From Gammaproteobacteria bacterium (GTDB lineage: Bacteria > Pseudomonadota > Gammaproteobacteria > Eutrophobiales > Eutrophobiaceae), in the NCBI GenBank assembly GCA_016198885.1, contig JACQHV010000170.1:1-8064 (forward strand): a stretch of DNA of 8,064 bases, written 5' to 3'. Each line of letters opens with the position of its first letter. The first letter of the stretch is position 1. Positions 7,301 through 8,064 of this stretch are shown one piece after another. Below the pieces are notes generated by a model. The model was not told the origin of the DNA and did no database searches. It saw only the letters and a list, made by a program, of their open reading frames with translations. The position numbers and the translations under genes are program-made.

Positions 7301-8064
7301 TTCGGCGATTTGAAACTGACCCAACCGGAGATGGTTTTGGCGAGTCCGGGATTATGCTGGGCAGCGTAGCTCCAGCGTTGTACCAAATCCAGGAGGGTAT
7401 CGATAAACCCGGAGGAACTCTCCTCAGTGATGGCTACGGCAAATGTTTTGCGGGCTTGAGGGTCCTCACGCAATCTTTGTTTCAGTGTTGCCGTATGCGA
7501 ATCAGCATCTGTGAATTCATCCGGCTTTCCCTTGGCGGATAATCGGTAATGATTGGAGAGACGCGCGAGTTTCGTACCAACACGGCAGAGCCGGCGTTCC
7601 GGATCCGGATCTTTGTCAGCCTCCGGAAAAGCAACATGTATTAACAATTCCAGGTTCTTTTGTAATTCCGGGATATCCCAATTGGAGATGTCCTCGTCTT
7701 TATATTTGGCCCGCAGCTTGGCAATGATTTCGTTACGAAAGACAAAAATAGTATCAATTTCATCCTGAATGGCAGCCCGTTGCGCAGCGTGTTCACCTTC
7801 TATTTGAAACAGACGGGCAATAAATTGACCAATAAGGGGCGCCATGCGTACCAGCAGGTCAGAGATCGCTTGTGGTGCCATACCTTCTCCAAGGCAGTTC
7901 CGGTAGGCCTGATAGCCGGCAAATAAGGCGGGATCGATTTGTTTTACTGAGATATCAAAAGCATGCAGCAGGTCATGCAGGCGGGACGGTTGATAGAGAT
8001 CAGCATAGGTAAACCCCGGTATACCCAGTGTAAAATCGAAGTCTTCTGAAATATCAGGGATTGA
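4342..8064 (-). CDS. Giant Nfn-like FAD/iron-sulfur NAD(P)H oxidoreductase (GltD-like + FNR/PyrK-like fusion), N-terminus outside window
   Basis: At least 1240 residues are encoded. The frame stays open 61 codons upstream of the Met at 7881 to the window edge, with family-like sequence (IPGFTYADLYQPSRLHDLL), so that Met is internal. Numbering from it: residues 1-240 are a mostly helical region I cannot name. C247, C250, C257, C282, C314, C322, C325 and C329 (ending GHRICNDCMKGCIYQ) are the eight cysteines expected for two [4Fe-4S] clusters, as in GltD/NfnB-type proteins. FAD Rossmann motif GMGPSG is at 388-393, a second nucleotide fold GGGLTAID at 562-569, and FIAAGTSPN at 727-735. Residues 580-690 hold a helical insertion. 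A ferredoxin-NADP reductase/PyrK-like half spans about 855-1140, with GQFYRVQN (888-895), VGGGLGNA (971-978) and a [2Fe-2S]-type site C1111-x5-C1117-x2-C1120-x17-C1138. It probably moves electrons between NAD(P)H and another carrier in the cytoplasm; electron bifurcation is possible but unproven, and the true partner is unknown. Confidence 0.88.
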   Translation of the reverse strand, partial: SIPDISEDFDFTLGIPGFTYADLYQPSRLHDLLHAFDISVKQIDPALFAGYQAYRNCLGEGMAPQAISDLLVRMAPLIGQFIARLFQIEGEHAAQRAAIQDEIDTIFVFRNEIIAKLRAKYKDEDISNWDIPELQKNLELLIHVAFPEADKDPDPERRLCRVGTKLARLSNHYRLSAKGKPDEFTDADSHTATLKQRLREDPQARKTFAVAITEESSSGFIDTLLDLVQRWSYAAQHNPGLAKTISGWVSFKSPKKTDFEHLVHHETRQREGFTTWIGPQFEHRRRDGFALTDRRYIQRQVLYEVNHCIYCHDRDTDSCSKGMRNKRVGDFKTNPLGVAITGCPLGEKISEMHVIKRQGDNIGALALVIIDNPMCPGTGHRICNDCMKGCIYQKTEPVNIPQIETNVLTDVLFMSYGFEIYSLLTRWNPLNVKRPYALPYNGKNVLIAGMGPSGYTLAHYLMNEGFGVVGIDALKIEPLPEELTHKNGGLPRPVKDFGDLYEDLDKRMLAGFGGVAEYGITVRWDKNFLKVIYLTLARRNTFRCFGGVRFGGTITIEEAWNIGFDHIAIASGAGKPTIIGLKNNLIRGIRKASDFLMALQLTGAAKESSLANLQVRLPAGIIGGGLTAIDTTTEVTAYYPGQVEKILHRYETLVAKKGVDAVRAQYDKEELVILDEFLQHGRAIQAERHRADMAGEKPDFQPLISQWGGVTLFYRKGIKDAPAYRQSHEEIHAALQEGIQLAEGMNPLEAIPDEYGALRSVRFDTLAEKEGKWLSEGSEIEVPLKSLFIAAGTSPNTIYEQEHPYSFRMDEKFFQRYEPHWNGAALPELVPMDDTAIPKIGRPAPLTSYHKNGKYISFYGDNHPVYAGSVVKAMASARDGYPYVVKLFEKELKALDVNLQDGRDRKLRQFFDRLDEELTATVVEVNRLTPTIIEVIARAPMQARKFHPGQFYRVQNLESMAPVIQGTVLAAEGLALTGAWVDKEQGLISLIALEMGSSSKLCALWKPGDPLVVMGVTGTPTEICQNKTVMLVGGGLGNAVQFSIGKALRAAGNKVIYFTGYRQPTDIFKVKDIEAASDIIVWAVDQAPNGQPIAPTRKQDKTCIGNIIDAIEAYGKGDLGDTSIKLSEVDHMIVIGSDRMMAAVKEARYNRLKPYLKPGHTAIGSINSPMQCMMKGVCAQCLCKHVDPHTGEEYFVYSCYNQDQELDRVDFTNLNARLRQNTVQEKLSNMWLDHLLGSHF

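Noticed and set aside
6886..7542. A 218-codon + strand frame, and other + strand frames between 4363 and 7768
   Set aside because: All are antisense to the large oxidoreductase gene, whose motifs are continuous. The long open + strand frames are a by-product of its codon usage.

Overview
The window looks like ordinary chromosome from a bacterium of moderate, slightly AT-leaning composition. The ABC transporter pair closely resembles E. coli YadG/YadH as I remember those proteins, and the queD tail is also of proteobacterial type. The best guess is therefore an uncultured proteobacterium, probably a gammaproteobacterium. That is inference: no rRNA or other decisive marker is present.

Layout. 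Positions 1-1227 lie on the + strand: the last 55 codons of queD (queuosine precursor synthesis), then a complete but divergent gene of the isocitrate/isopropylmalate dehydrogenase family. Positions 1243-1383 hold a 141-bp MITE-like element with terminal inverted repeats and a possible 4-bp target duplication. It fills the gap between two convergent genes. From 1384 to the window end every gene is on the - strand. In transcription order these are a very large flavin/iron-sulfur oxidoreductase (4342-8064, start outside the window), a 238-bp AT-rich gap with a possible promoter and two FNR-like palindromes, a stand-alone protein with two cyclic-nucleotide-binding domains (3213-4085), a short gap with an 'actagt/attagt' repeat, and the yadG-yadH ABC exporter pair (3095 down to 1384).

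How the genes may relate. yadG and yadH form one transporter and are almost certainly one transcript. The tandem cNMP-binding protein has no output domain and probably acts as a sensor or regulatory subunit for an unseen partner. The large oxidoreductase joins in one chain the parts that NfnB and NfnA provide separately: a GltD-like flavoprotein half with eight cysteines suited to two [4Fe-4S] clusters, then an FNR/PyrK-like half with a four-cysteine [2Fe-2S]-type site. It also has a long N-terminal extension of unknown role. Nothing in the sequence ties this enzyme functionally to the transporter.

The most notable items are the Nfn-like fusion, the active-site substitutions in the dehydrogenase-family protein, and the MITE-like element abutting the yadH stop codon. 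I see no phage, CRISPR, tRNA, rRNA or complete insertion sequence.
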